This document shows, one piece after another, positions 9,020 to 16,897 of a stretch of DNA of 64,000 nucleotides. The notes below the pieces were generated by a model, which saw only the letters and a program-made list of their open reading frames with translations, ran no database searches and was not told where the DNA came from. The stretch's first letter is position 1. The number at the start of each line of letters is the position of its first letter. The translations under genes were made by a program, and so were the position numbers. Origin of the DNA: CAWJFJ01 sp963800065 (lineage in GTDB: Bacteria; Actinomycetota; Acidimicrobiia; Acidimicrobiales; UBA8190); the NCBI GenBank assembly GCA_963800065.1, contig CAWCZO010000008.1, positions 1-64,000 on the forward strand. Reading direction: 5' to 3'.

Positions 9020-9493
9020 GTGTCGTTGCCGGACAGCGAGAGTGACGCCGGAGGAGCCCTCGGTGAGCTGTTCCGCAGCACCTGGACCGACCTGGTCCGG
9101 CTGGCCGCCTTCCTCACGGGATCGCTGCCGGCCGCCGAAGACCTCGTCCAGGACACCTTCCTGCGCTTCGGGGCGCGTCCGGCCCCCCTCCCGGACGATC
9201 CGACGAGGTACCTGCGGACCTCGGTGGTGAACGCCTGTCGCTCCTATCACCGGCGTCGCCTGGTCGAACGCCGCCACCGCCCGGCGCTGGCCCACCCCGG
9301 CACGGACGACCCCGACGAGTTGTGGGACGTCCTCGACCGCCTCACCCACCGCCAGAGGACGGCCCTGGTGCTGCGCTACTACGCCGACCTCCCCGAGGAG
9401 GAGATCGCCGCCGTCCTGCGTTGCCGCCCCTCGACGGTGCGCAGCCTGGTGCGCCGTGGCCTGGCCCGGCTGAGAGAGGAGCTTTCGTCATGA
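9020..9493 (+). CDS. ECF/SigE-type RNA polymerase sigma factor (157 aa)
   Basis: Group-IV sigma factor. Region 2 is ELFRSTWTDLVRLAAFLTGS and AEDLVQDTFLRF (about residues 15-55). Region 4 is LTHRQRTALVLRYYADLPEEEIA followed by the helix-turn-helix CRPSTVRSLVRRGLARLREEL (about 105-155). AFLTGS and AEDLVQD are typical of the actinobacterial SigE-like family. I set the start at GTG 9020 because AGGAGG lies five bases before it. The ATG at 9002 would add six residues but has no ribosome-binding sequence at proper distance. The stop overlaps the ATG of the next gene (ATGA), so that gene is the expected partner regulator. Confidence 0.9.
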   Translation: MSLPDSESDAGGALGELFRSTWTDLVRLAAFLTGSLPAAEDLVQDTFLRFGARPAPLPDDPTRYLRTSVVNACRSYHRRRLVERRHRPALAHPGTDDPDELWDVLDRLTHRQRTALVLRYYADLPEEEIAAVLRCRPSTVRSLVRRGLARLREELSS

Positions 9494-10740
9494 CCGGTCC
9501 CCGACAGACCCCCGACGGCTCCGACGACGGCACCGGCACCACGCTCCGCCACATGTTCGCCGCCGCCGCCGCCCGGATCACCCCTACGCGACCGGCTCCG
9601 GTCCCTGGCCTCGGGGCGACGGCGCCCCGCGCTCCCCGACGGGTGCCCTGGGGGGTGACCGTGGCTCTCGCCCTGTGCGTGGCGGTGGCCGTGGCCGTGG
9701 TGGTCGACGTCCATCCCTCAGGTGTCCGACCGGCCGGGGGCAGCGGCGTGGCCGGCCAGCTGCTGATCGTGAAGTCCGACGGAGCGGTGCAGTTGCTGTC
9801 GCCCGACACCGGTGCCGTCGTGCGGACGCTCGTCGGTCCCTCGCCCGTCGACGCAGACGGCCGGCACCTCGGTCGACCGGTCGGGATCACCGCCGCCGGC
9901 GATGTCGCCTACATCGGCTACCTGGCGCCGAGCCCGGTCATCGAGAGCATCCCCTTCGGCGGCGGGACTCCCACCTTCGTGACCGACGGCCTCGATCCGT
10001 CGGCCAGCCACGACGGCACCGAGCTCGCCTTCTTCGAAGTGACCCCGGGTGCCTCGTCGGGAGCCGTGGCCATCCGGGTCCTGGCCACCGGAGCGCAGCA
10101 CGCCGTCTACTCGTCGCCATCCGGCCCCATCGTCGACGGGCTCTCGTGGTCGGCCGACGACACCCAGCTGGCGGTGAGCGGACTCTTCGTGCCGTCGACC
10201 CCTCTCAGTATCGAGGAAGGCGTTCAGCTCCTCGATCTGGACCAGCCCGTGTCGTCCACCAATCCCCGTTTCCTGGGCACTCCGACGGCGCTCACGGCCG
10301 GCACCTCCATATGGACGGACGCGCAGTTCCTGGACTCCGGCGACGTCGCCGTCCTCTCGAACAGACCCGCCCGCAGCCCCTGCCAGGCCGCTCCCACCCA
10401 GGTGCTGTCGGTCGACCCGACCACGGGGCGGGCCACCACGCTGGCAACCGTTGCCTTCCAGATCACCGACGCCGTCTTCGATCAGACGGGAGGACTCGTC
10501 GCCTTTCAAGCGACGGAGGCTCCGGCGACGTGTCGAGCGGCGCCGACCACCACGACGAAAACGACGACAACGACGACGACACCGACGAACGGGGTCACCG
10601 GGCGCGTCGAAGTCACCGGTGGTGGTTCTTTTTCCACGACCATCGGGGCTGTCGCCTCGCAGTACGTCCTCGACGGGTGGTCGGATGGCACAACGAGGAC
10701 GCTGGCGACCGCGGTGACCGCCGTCGCCTTGGTCCCCTAG
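9490..10740 (+). CDS. Membrane-anchored propeller-like protein coupled to the sigma factor; candidate anti-sigma or sensor (416 aa)
   Basis: Type-II-like membrane protein. About 52 cytosolic residues come first, then one transmembrane segment (VTVALALCVAVAVAVVVDV, about 55-75), then an extracytoplasmic domain with TolB/WD-like strands (LLIVKSDGAVQLLSPDTGAV, PSASHDGTELAFFE, LSWSADDTQLAVSG). A Thr-rich linker (TTTTKTTTTTTTPTNG) lies near residue 360. The cytosolic tail (TTLRHMFAAAAARITP) lacks the HxxxCxxC zinc motif of ZAS anti-sigma factors. The four-base ATGA overlap with the sigma gene, topology and position all suggest an anti-sigma role; that is inference. It ends by overlapping the convergent SDR stop codon within one CTAG. 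Confidence 0.72.
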   Translation: MTGPRQTPDGSDDGTGTTLRHMFAAAAARITPTRPAPVPGLGATAPRAPRRVPWGVTVALALCVAVAVAVVVDVHPSGVRPAGGSGVAGQLLIVKSDGAVQLLSPDTGAVVRTLVGPSPVDADGRHLGRPVGITAAGDVAYIGYLAPSPVIESIPFGGGTPTFVTDGLDPSASHDGTELAFFEVTPGASSGAVAIRVLATGAQHAVYSSPSGPIVDGLSWSADDTQLAVSGLFVPSTPLSIEEGVQLLDLDQPVSSTNPRFLGTPTALTAGTSIWTDAQFLDSGDVAVLSNRPARSPCQAAPTQVLSVDPTTGRATTLATVAFQITDAVFDQTGGLVAFQATEAPATCRAAPTTTTKTTTTTTTPTNGVTGRVEVTGGGSFSTTIGAVASQYVLDGWSDGTTRTLATAVTAVALVP

Positions 10741-11579
10741 ACGCGCTCCGGGCGCAGCAGCGCGTCGCTCCCGCCGTCGACGAAGAGCAGCGACCCGTGG
10801 ATGAATCCGTTCACGGGATCGAGGAGGAATCCGACGGCGCCGGCGATCTCGCCGGCCGTGGCCCGCCGACCGACGGGAACGGGGAGGGCCTCGACCAGGG
10901 GGCCGAGGGTCTTGTCGGCCAGGGACGCCGCCAGCAGCGGGGTGTCGACCGGCCCCGGTGCCACGGCGTTCAGCCGGACGCCCTCCCCGGCCCACCTCCC
11001 CGCCCGCCGTCGCAGTCCGATGGTCATGGCCAGCTTGGACATCCCGTAGACGGTGGCCCCGTCCAGGGTGGCGGCCATGGCGCAGGACTTCTCCTCGTCG
11101 TCGGTCAGGAGGAGGTCGACGAAGGCCTGGTTGGCCGGCGTCAGGGTGGCCCCGTTGGAGGAGATGGCCACGGCCGCCGGTGCCTCGCCGCCGGCCAACG
11201 CCGGGAGGAGGCCGTCGAGGTAGGCCAGGGCGCCGAAGTAGTTGACCCTGACGATGTCCTCGAAGGGGCGGACATGGGGGCCGAGGCCGGCGCAGGCGAC
11301 GAGCCCGTCGAGGTGTCCGCCCGACAGCTCCGTCGTCTTCGTCACCGCCTCGCCCCGGCCGTCGGGGGTGGAGAGGTCGGCGATCACCTCGGCGTCGCGC
11401 CGGTCGACCCCCACCACCTTCAGACCGCTGCGCTCGAAGCGCTCCCGCACGGCGGCGCCGATGCCGGATGCCGATCCGCTGACGGCGATGGTCCGTCGCC
11501 GTCGCTCGGGCGCCGGGGGAGGGGCGGTCCTGGCGGCGGCCCGCCGGTCTGAGCTCTTCGGCGATTCGGGCGTGGTCAC
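10737..11579 (-). CDS. SDR-family oxidoreductase, hydroxysteroid-dehydrogenase-like (280 aa)
   Basis: Short-chain dehydrogenase with cofactor loop SGSASGIGAA (about residues 34-43), VGVDRRDAEV and DLST after the second strand (Asp favours NAD), ACAGLG in place of NNAG, ISSNGA, and the catalytic pair in VYGMSKLA. The lack of NNAG and the ADLSTPDGR text resemble the 3-alpha-hydroxysteroid dehydrogenase/carbonyl reductase subgroup. The first ~28 residues (Ser/Ala/Arg/Pro-rich, from GTG 11579) are probably not structured, and the true start may be nearer the TIAVSGSASGIG strand. The stop codon shares the palindrome CTAG with that of the convergent propeller gene. Confidence 0.85.
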   Translation of the reverse strand: MTTPESPKSSDRRAAARTAPPPAPERRRRTIAVSGSASGIGAAVRERFERSGLKVVGVDRRDAEVIADLSTPDGRGEAVTKTTELSGGHLDGLVACAGLGPHVRPFEDIVRVNYFGALAYLDGLLPALAGGEAPAAVAISSNGATLTPANQAFVDLLLTDDEEKSCAMAATLDGATVYGMSKLAMTIGLRRRAGRWAGEGVRLNAVAPGPVDTPLLAASLADKTLGPLVEALPVPVGRRATAGEIAGAVGFLLDPVNGFIHGSLLFVDGGSDALLRPERV

Positions 11580-11630
11580 GCCCGGAGTTGTAGCCGACGG
11601 AGCAGGAGGCTGTCGTCCCCGGAGCCGCGA

Positions 11631-12182
11631 TTACCCGCTGCAGTCGTGACAGAGCGAGGTCGACGGCCCGGTGGCCTGCGTCGTGCTCCGGACGAGGAAG
11701 CACGACCGGCACACGAATTCATCGGGTCCGCACGCGGGCACCTTGCCGTCGCCGGCCCCGGTCGGGGCGCCGGGGACGGCCTCGGGATCGCTCTCGGGAT
11801 CCTCGTCGCCGGCCAGCTTCTCCCGCAGGATCCGGTCGAGGCTCTCCTCGAGGTCCTCGAGGTCCTCGACCTCCAGGTCGTCGAGGTCCTCGACCTCCAG
11901 GTCGTCGAGAGCGGCGGCCACCGGGGCGCCCGACGTCTGCGGGTCGTCGGCACCGTCCCCGGGGTCGGCGTCGTCCCCGTCGTGGACGAGGTGGTCCAGG
12001 CTGATCTCCAGGGCGACCTCGTCGACCTCGTCCTCGAGGTCGACCTGATTGTCGAGATCCTCTTCGAGCAGAGCCTCCTCGTCCACCTCGAGGACGGCCA
12101 GCTCCTCGGGGGCCTCGAGGTCCGGTTCGCCTTCGGTGAAGTGTTCGTCCTCCGGGCTGCCCTGGCGTTCGATCACCCGCAC
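11631..12182 (-). CDS. Acidic DUF4193-like protein with C-terminal zinc ribbon (183 aa)
   Basis: Highly acidic protein ending in a four-cysteine zinc knuckle: DEFVCRSCFLV then LCHDCSG. The DEFxCxxCFLV block is the hallmark of actinobacterial DUF4193 proteins, which are usually about 100 residues; this one is extended by Asp/Glu-rich sequence. A perfect 24-bp tandem duplication (11857-11880, 11881-11904) encodes DDLEVEDL twice. I chose GTG 12182 because GGGAG stands 7 nt upstream. The frame continues to a TTG at 12245 whose extra residues look unlike the family. DUF4193 proteins have no firmly known role; a transcription- or RNA polymerase-associated function is only conjecture. Confidence 0.75.
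   Translation of the reverse strand: MRVIERQGSPEDEHFTEGEPDLEAPEELAVLEVDEEALLEEDLDNQVDLEDEVDEVALEISLDHLVHDGDDADPGDGADDPQTSGAPVAAALDDLEVEDLDDLEVEDLEDLEESLDRILREKLAGDEDPESDPEAVPGAPTGAGDGKVPACGPDEFVCRSCFLVRSTTQATGPSTSLCHDCSG
11857..11904. repeat. Perfect 24-bp tandem duplication inside the DUF4193-like gene
   Basis: Two identical 24-base units abut with no mismatch. They keep frame and duplicate eight acidic residues (DDLEVEDL). A third, diverged copy seems to follow in the protein (EDLEDLEE). This looks like recent replication slippage in an acidic low-complexity stretch. Confidence 0.9.
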
Positions 12183-12248
12183 GTCGGCTCTCCCGTCGTC
12201 GGTCGTCCTCCCGTCAGCTTCAGCTTTCCCGGGCCTCCCTGACAAGAG

Positions 12249-12278
12249 GTCAATTTGTGACTAGATCACCACTCTCCG
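12249..12278. promoter_or_regulatory. AT-rich GTGAC/ATCAC element upstream of the DUF4193-like gene
   Basis: ATTTGTGACTAGATCACC followed by ACTCTCCG stands out from GC-rich surroundings in the gap between the orphan pstB stop and the DUF4193-like gene. GTGA and TCAC half-sites face each other across five bases. A related sequence (ATTTGTGAC ... TATATCACTACTCTTCG) occurs at 25109-25141. It could be an operator or part of the promoter of the minus-strand gene. Confidence 0.35.
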
Positions 12279-12285
12279 CAATATA

Positions 12286-13019
12286 TCAGCCGACCTGGCC
12301 CGAGACGTAGGCCGTGGTACGGGGGTCCTTCGGGGTGTCGAAGAGATCCTCGGTCTGCCCGTACTCGATGAGCTCACCGGTGGCCCGGTCCTCGCCGAGG
12401 AGGAAGAAGGCCGTGTCGTGCGACACCCGGGTGGCCTGGAACATGTTGTGGGTGACGAGTCCGATCGTCACGTCGGTCGACAACCGGATGATGAGCTCCT
12501 CGATCTTGGCCGTGGCGATGGGGTCGAGCGCCGAGCAGGGCTCGTCCATCAGGAGCACCTCGGGCTCGATGGCCAGAGCGCGGGCGATGCACAGACGTTG
12601 TTGCTGTCCGCCCGACAGCCGCACGGCGGGCGTCTGCAGGCGGTCCTTCACCAGGTCCCGCAAGGCGGCATGGTGCAGCGCCGCCTCGGCCGCCTCCCGC
12701 AGGCCGGCCACCACGTTGTCGAAGATGCTCATGGTGGGGAACGGGTTCGGCCGCTGGAAGACCATCCCCACCCGGCTCCGGACGAGCTCGGGCTGGGTGT
12801 CGCGGGCGTAGACGTCGAGGTCGCCGACCGTCACCCATCCGGTGACCTTCCCCCCGGTGTCGTCGTGCAGACGGTTGACGGCCCGCGGGATGGTCGTCTT
12901 CCCGCACCCGACGGCCCCACCAGGACGCCGGTTACCGGGGTCCGCTGGGCCGGAGGGATCTCCTCGAGCGTGCTCTCGCCTGCGGTCACCGGTTCAAGCG
13001 GATCGACGTCGTCGGGCAC
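12286..13019 (-). pseudogene. pstB: Orphan PstB-like phosphate ABC transporter ATPase, frameshifted in Walker A
   Basis: From codon 63 on this is unmistakably PstB: Q-loop VFQRPNPFP, signature LSGGQQQRLCIARALA, Walker B EVLLMDEPCSALDP, H-loop LVTHNMFQA and the usual end (GELIEYGQT, AYVSGQVG). A GTG at 13019 with AAGGAGG upstream begins MPDDVDPLEPVTAGE and reaches VGPSG. The frame then slips: the bases read GGT GCG GGA AGA, while GGT (T)GC GGG AAG ACG would give the expected GPSGCGKTT. One missing base near 12913 therefore splits the gene into two frames. The usual N-terminal strand and A-loop tyrosine before Walker A are also absent. No pstS, pstC or pstA is nearby. Either a decaying gene or a sequence error. 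Confidence 0.85.
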
Positions 13020-13033
13020 GGCGCCGTTCCCTC

Positions 13034-13075
13034 CTTCTCACTTCATTAAATCCACAAGAAAAGATGATTTGAGAG
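13034..13075. promoter_or_regulatory. AT-rich divergent promoter region between pstB-like gene and Rrf2 gene
   Basis: A roughly 40-base A/T-rich island (ATTAAATCCACAAG, AAAAGATGATTTGAG) lies between two divergent genes in otherwise GC-rich DNA. The AAGGAGG of the pstB-like gene lies at its left edge. It probably holds the promoter of that gene and may bind the neighbouring Rrf2 protein. No exact palindrome was found. Confidence 0.4.
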
Positions 13076-13151
13076 TAACCCGTCGGGCTCTTTTCCGTGG
13101 TCTGCATCGCCATGGCGCGCCCGCCGGCTCCCCACCGGGCAGAATCGGGAG

Positions 13152-13613
13152 GTGCACATCCCTGCCAAGGTCGACTACGGCATGCGCGCCCTCCTGGCCC
13201 TGACCGCCCGGGGGGAGCCCACCACGGCCGAGGCCCTGGCCGAGGCCCAGTCCCTGCCCTCGAAGTTCCTGGGGGCCATCTTGAACGACCTCCGGCGAGC
13301 GGGGATCGTGGCCAGCCAGCGGGGGTCCGAGGGCGGTTACCGGTTGGCCCGCCCGGCGTCGGAGATCTCGGTGGCCGACGTGATGCGGGCCCTCGACGGG
13401 CCCCTGGCCGAGGTCCGGGGCCTCCGGCCCGAGGCGGCCCGCTACGACGGCCCCGCCGAGCACCTCCAAGACGTCTGGATCGCCGTCCGCGCCAGCCTCC
13501 GCAGCGTCCTCGAACGGGTCACCCTCGACGACGTCGTCCAAGGGCGCCTGCCCCGGTCGGTGGCCAAGCTGACGGAAGATCCCGACGCCTGGGCCCCGCC
13601 GCGCGCCCGCTGA
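13152..13613 (+). CDS. Rrf2-family transcriptional regulator (153 aa)
   Basis: N-terminal winged helix typical of Rrf2: HIPAKVDYGMRALLALTARG, the recognition region LPSKFLGAILNDLRRAGIV, and the wing SQRGSEGGYRLARP (residues 1-70). The C-terminal half has no cysteine triad, so it should not carry the Fe-S cluster of IscR/NsrR/RsrR types; it may sense a small molecule or act without a cofactor. The GTG at 13152 is preceded by CAGAAT and 6 nt, which fits a leaderless start, and the GGGAGG that touches the codon is too close to serve as a ribosome-binding site. Divergent from the broken pstB, its most likely target or former target. Confidence 0.88.
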   Translation: MHIPAKVDYGMRALLALTARGEPTTAEALAEAQSLPSKFLGAILNDLRRAGIVASQRGSEGGYRLARPASEISVADVMRALDGPLAEVRGLRPEAARYDGPAEHLQDVWIAVRASLRSVLERVTLDDVVQGRLPRSVAKLTEDPDAWAPPRAR

Positions 13614-13625
13614 CCGTCCTCCTCC

Positions 13626-14705
13626 TCAGGCCTCCGTGGGCAGGGCGTCGGGCCGGGGGACGAGGTGGAAGAGCGAGTGACCCCAGACCTCGTCCAGGAA
13701 TTCGGCGATGTGGGTGGTCAGTCGCTCGGGGACGAAGCGCAGCTCGATCACGGACCGGGCCTCGACCAGCCGGGCCCGGGGGACCTGCCGGGCCAGGTGG
13801 TCGGCGTCGGTGAAGGGGTGGATGAAGTCGATCTTGTGCCCGATGACGAGGGTCGGCGCGGTGATGGCGTGCCGCTCCTCGTAGGTCGGGGTGATGGGCC
13901 CGGCGAGCATTCCGTGGAGGACGGCCGTCGTCTCCTCCGGATCGAGCGTCAACGTGGTCACGATGCTGTCGACGGGCCCGATGGTGGTCCGGGGGAGCCG
14001 ACGCGCCAGCCAGGCCACGGCCCGGGCCAGCGGTGCGGCGTAGTGGACCCCGAGGAGCATCGGTAAGAAGACGAGGGCGGCGCCGGGCACGGCCCACTCG
14101 AGCACCGGCATCTCGATCAGGAGCCCCCGCACGCGCTCCGGGGCCTGCGCCGCCACCTGCAGCGAGACGTTGGCGCCCAGCGAGACGCCGCCGATGACGG
14201 CCTCCTCGATCCCCAGCTCGTCGAGGAGGGCCACCACGTAGTGGGCGTAGGAGTCGATCCGGTGGGCCGACGCGTGGCGGGGCTTGTCCGAGCGCCCGTG
14301 CCCGGGGAGGTCGAGGAGGATGACCCGGTGGCCGGCGGCGGCCAGATCGGAGGCCAGCCGGCGGTTCATCTGGCTGTCGAGGAGGATCCCGTGCATGAAG
14401 ACGAGGACGTTCGGCCCCGTCCCGTAGACCTCGTAGTGGATCTGGAGCCCCTCGACCTGGAACGACCCGTCGGTGAACGGCCCCCGGTCGAACAGGGCGC
14501 TGATGGTGGCGACGGGCGCCAGGAGGGAGACGTCAACGGCCGTGGCCGTCCGCCGGGACCAGCCCCGCCAGCCGCCGCGATCCTCCCGCCGGTCGCCTTC
14601 GTCGGTGGCCCGCCCGGTGGCCTCGGTGGCCGGCCCGGTGATGACCGGGCCCGCACCGGCAAGACCAGGAGTGGCCGGTTCACCGCTCCGCGCGCTCGGA
14701 ACCAT
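13626..14705 (-). CDS. Alpha/beta-hydrolase with degenerate catalytic His region (359 aa)
   Basis: Alpha/beta-hydrolase fold: oxyanion-hole strand VLVFMHGILLDSQ (about residue 100), LDLPGHGRSDKP, nucleophile elbow GGVSLGANVS (Ser near 175) and the acid-bearing loop VIGHKIDFIHP. Where the family normally has a Gly-His before the last helix, this protein reads EARSVIELRFVPERL, so the catalytic histidine appears to be missing or displaced. The first ~55 residues are Gly/Ala/Arg-rich and may be unstructured. TAGCCT lies 7 nt before the ATG (14713-14718), consistent with a leaderless mRNA. Function unknown; it may be a non-catalytic or altered hydrolase. Confidence 0.82.
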   Translation of the reverse strand: MVPSARSGEPATPGLAGAGPVITGPATEATGRATDEGDRREDRGGWRGWSRRTATAVDVSLLAPVATISALFDRGPFTDGSFQVEGLQIHYEVYGTGPNVLVFMHGILLDSQMNRRLASDLAAAGHRVILLDLPGHGRSDKPRHASAHRIDSYAHYVVALLDELGIEEAVIGGVSLGANVSLQVAAQAPERVRGLLIEMPVLEWAVPGAALVFLPMLLGVHYAAPLARAVAWLARRLPRTTIGPVDSIVTTLTLDPEETTAVLHGMLAGPITPTYEERHAITAPTLVIGHKIDFIHPFTDADHLARQVPRARLVEARSVIELRFVPERLTTHIAEFLDEVWGHSLFHLVPRPDALPTEA

Positions 14706-14879
14706 GCCTTCCAGGCTAGCGGGAAGGCCTTACCTATTGGGAACGCATTGGGAAACGGGCCCCGACCCGGCGCCCGCCGGCGCATCCGATTCCCGGGCCA
14801 ACGGGGTCAGCGCATGGCAGAACCCTAGGATCGGGGCCCGCCCGGTTCCGGGCGGGAGACGGCGGGAGACACGGTTTCG

Positions 14880-16124
14880 GTGGCGTTCGAAGGCAGCCAG
14901 ATCACCAGGAGCGTGACCCGGGTCGCGGGGTTCCGCGATCCGGAGTTCGACTACCAGCTCCTCCGGGCCATGGGGGCGGCCGACTACGGCGGTGCCACGG
15001 TGGGCGAGTGCCTGGCGGCGGCGGGGATGATCACCGACGGCGACACCGGCAGCTGGGTGTCGGCCTTCGGCGCCCTGGCCACCCGGGTGGAGGCCCGGGC
15101 CCACGCGTGCCTCGACGCCGGCCACGGTGTCAGTGCCCGCGATCACTTCCTGCGCGCCTCGACCTACCACCGGACGGCCGAGTACTACGCCGAGGCCGAC
15201 CCCCTCGTCCTGGCCGAGTGCGGTCGTCGCAGCCGTGCCTGCTTCGAGGCCGCCGCCGCTCTCTTCGATCCCCCCGTGGAGCCCCTGTCGATCCCCTTCG
15301 AGGGAGGACTCCTCCCCGGCTATCTGGTCCGGCCCCGGGCCGGGACGGCCCCGACGGGACGGCCCCGGGGCACCCTGGTGGCCTTCGGCGGCTTCGATTC
15401 GGGGGCCGAGGAGATGTACTTCCAGCTGGGAGCGCCCGGGGCGGCGCGCGGCTGGCAGATCGTCCTCTTCGACGGTCCCGGCCAGACCGGATGCATGCGC
15501 GCCAATCCCACCATGACCTACCGGCCCGACTACGAGGCCCCGGTCGGGGCCGTCCTCGACGACACCGAAGCCCGCCTCGGTGCCGGCGGGGGATTCGTGG
15601 CCCTGGCCGGGATGAGCATCGGCGGCTACTTCGCGGCGCGTACGGCGGCCCATGACGGGCGGGTCAAGGCGCTGGTGGCCGACAGCCCCCTGGTCGACCT
15701 CTACCGCTACTTCGAGGCCTTCCTCGGTCCCGAGGTCTTCCGGATGCATCGCGACATCCGACCGGAGGACGTCGCCGGCGTCCCCGAGGATCTCCTCCCC
15801 GCCCAGATGCTCTGGGGGATCGCCGCTGTCTGCCGCCGCTTCGGGGTGGCTTCGCTCCACGAGTGGAAGGCCCAGCTCGACCGCTACCGGCTGGGGTCGG
15901 CCCTCCAGAGGGTGTCGTGTCCCTCTCTGGCCCTCGTCGGCCTGCGGGAGGGGGAGGAGGTTCTCCGCCAGAACGAGGAGTTCACGGCCGGGGTGTCGGG
16001 CCCGGTCACCACCCACGGATTCTCCGTCGACGACGGTGCCGACGCCCACTGCCAGGCCAACAACCTCCGTCTGGCCGCTCAGGTCGTCTACGACTGGCTC
16101 GACGAGCTCACCCCCCCGACCTGA
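14880..16124 (+). CDS. Alpha/beta-hydrolase of the FrsA / dihydropseudooxynicotine-hydrolase type (414 aa)
   Basis: Two-part hydrolase: an N-terminal helical cap (about 1-130, DHFLRASTYHRTAEYY) and a C-terminal alpha/beta domain. Seen: PRGTLVAFGGFDSGAEEMYF (oxyanion strand), VLFDGPGQTGCMR, nucleophile elbow GMSIGGYFAAR (Ser near 245) and a likely catalytic His in DGADAHCQANN near residue 387. YHRTAEYY is a family marker of 2,6-dihydropseudooxynicotine hydrolase-like and FrsA-like proteins that cleave C-C or ester bonds. Substrate not predictable. The GTG start at 14880 has no strong ribosome-binding sequence; TAGGAT about 50 nt upstream may be its -10 box. Confidence 0.85.
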   Translation: MAFEGSQITRSVTRVAGFRDPEFDYQLLRAMGAADYGGATVGECLAAAGMITDGDTGSWVSAFGALATRVEARAHACLDAGHGVSARDHFLRASTYHRTAEYYAEADPLVLAECGRRSRACFEAAAALFDPPVEPLSIPFEGGLLPGYLVRPRAGTAPTGRPRGTLVAFGGFDSGAEEMYFQLGAPGAARGWQIVLFDGPGQTGCMRANPTMTYRPDYEAPVGAVLDDTEARLGAGGGFVALAGMSIGGYFAARTAAHDGRVKALVADSPLVDLYRYFEAFLGPEVFRMHRDIRPEDVAGVPEDLLPAQMLWGIAAVCRRFGVASLHEWKAQLDRYRLGSALQRVSCPSLALVGLREGEEVLRQNEEFTAGVSGPVTTHGFSVDDGADAHCQANNLRLAAQVVYDWLDELTPPT

Positions 16125-16135
16125 GCGGCCGCCTC

Positions 16136-16897
16136 TCAGGTCAGGCCGAGTCGGCGCGCGCAGGAGGGCCACGGGCCCCAACCGCGGCGGGCCTGAAGAT
16201 CCTGGGCGGCCTGGTCCTGCTGGGCCGGCGACGCCTGGGAGGGGAGACCCCCGAGACCCAGGCTCCGCCACGTCCCCAAACTGAATTGGTAGGCGCCGTA
16301 GTAGCCGTTTCCGGTGTCGTCCCGGTAGTTGTCGCCCGACTCGCACTGGCGCAGCGCCACGAAGGGGTCGGGTGGCGCCGGGGCCGGTCTCACCGCCGGG
16401 GCCGGAACCGGTGCCGGCGCCGACCGCGCCGCGGCGACCACGGGGACCAGACGGATCCGGGCCGCCACGGCCTTGAGATAGGCGTCGCCCTCGGCCTGTC
16501 TCCGGGCCACCGCCGCCTGGTAGGCGGCGACCTCGGCGCGCTGGGCGGCCAGGGCGGCGGTCACCTCGGCGCGCTGGGTCAGCTGGGCCACGCGGACGTC
16601 CCATACCAGCGCCTGGGTCCCGAAGGGCGAGGACAGATTGGCCACCGCCCGGCGCAGCACGAGGTCGAACAGGGCCTGGCGGTCCCGGCCGGTGGCCGCC
16701 ACCGCGGCCGTCTCGTGGACGACGGCCGCCCGACTGGCGGGCGCGACGGTGACGCCGGCGGGAAGTTCCGCCGATGTCAGTTGGACGCCGGCACCAGAGG
16801 GGCCGGGTGTTCCATGGAGAGAGTCCGACCGGTGGGCGAAGGTGCCCAGGCCGATCAGGATGGCGATGACAACGCCTGAGATTCGGTGCTTCCGCAT
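16136..16897 (-). CDS. Rpf-like (resuscitation-promoting) transglycosylase, secreted (253 aa)
   Basis: An N-terminal signal or anchor segment (MRKHRISGVVIAILIGLG) precedes an Ala/Gln/Arg-rich, probably coiled-coil stretch (about 95-150, AEVTAALAAQRAEVAAYQAA). A Pro/Ala linker and a C-terminal ~75-residue Rpf domain follow: FVALRQCESGDNYRDDTGN with the catalytic Glu after Cys, GYYGAYQFSLGTWRSLG, and paired Cys (QCESG ... WPSCARR). Rpf proteins cleave peptidoglycan glycan and promote regrowth from dormancy. ATG 16897 has GGGAAGG upstream. The gene is preceded by a noncoding leader of about 0.5 kb, as many rpf genes are. Confidence 0.9.
   Translation of the reverse strand: MRKHRISGVVIAILIGLGTFAHRSDSLHGTPGPSGAGVQLTSAELPAGVTVAPASRAAVVHETAAVAATGRDRQALFDLVLRRAVANLSSPFGTQALVWDVRVAQLTQRAEVTAALAAQRAEVAAYQAAVARRQAEGDAYLKAVAARIRLVPVVAAARSAPAPVPAPAVRPAPAPPDPFVALRQCESGDNYRDDTGNGYYGAYQFSLGTWRSLGLGGLPSQASPAQQDQAAQDLQARRGWGPWPSCARRLGLT

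Noticed and set aside
12286..13019. Functional phosphate uptake locus
   Set aside because: Only a frameshifted pstB is present; no pstS, pstC, pstA or phoU nearby.
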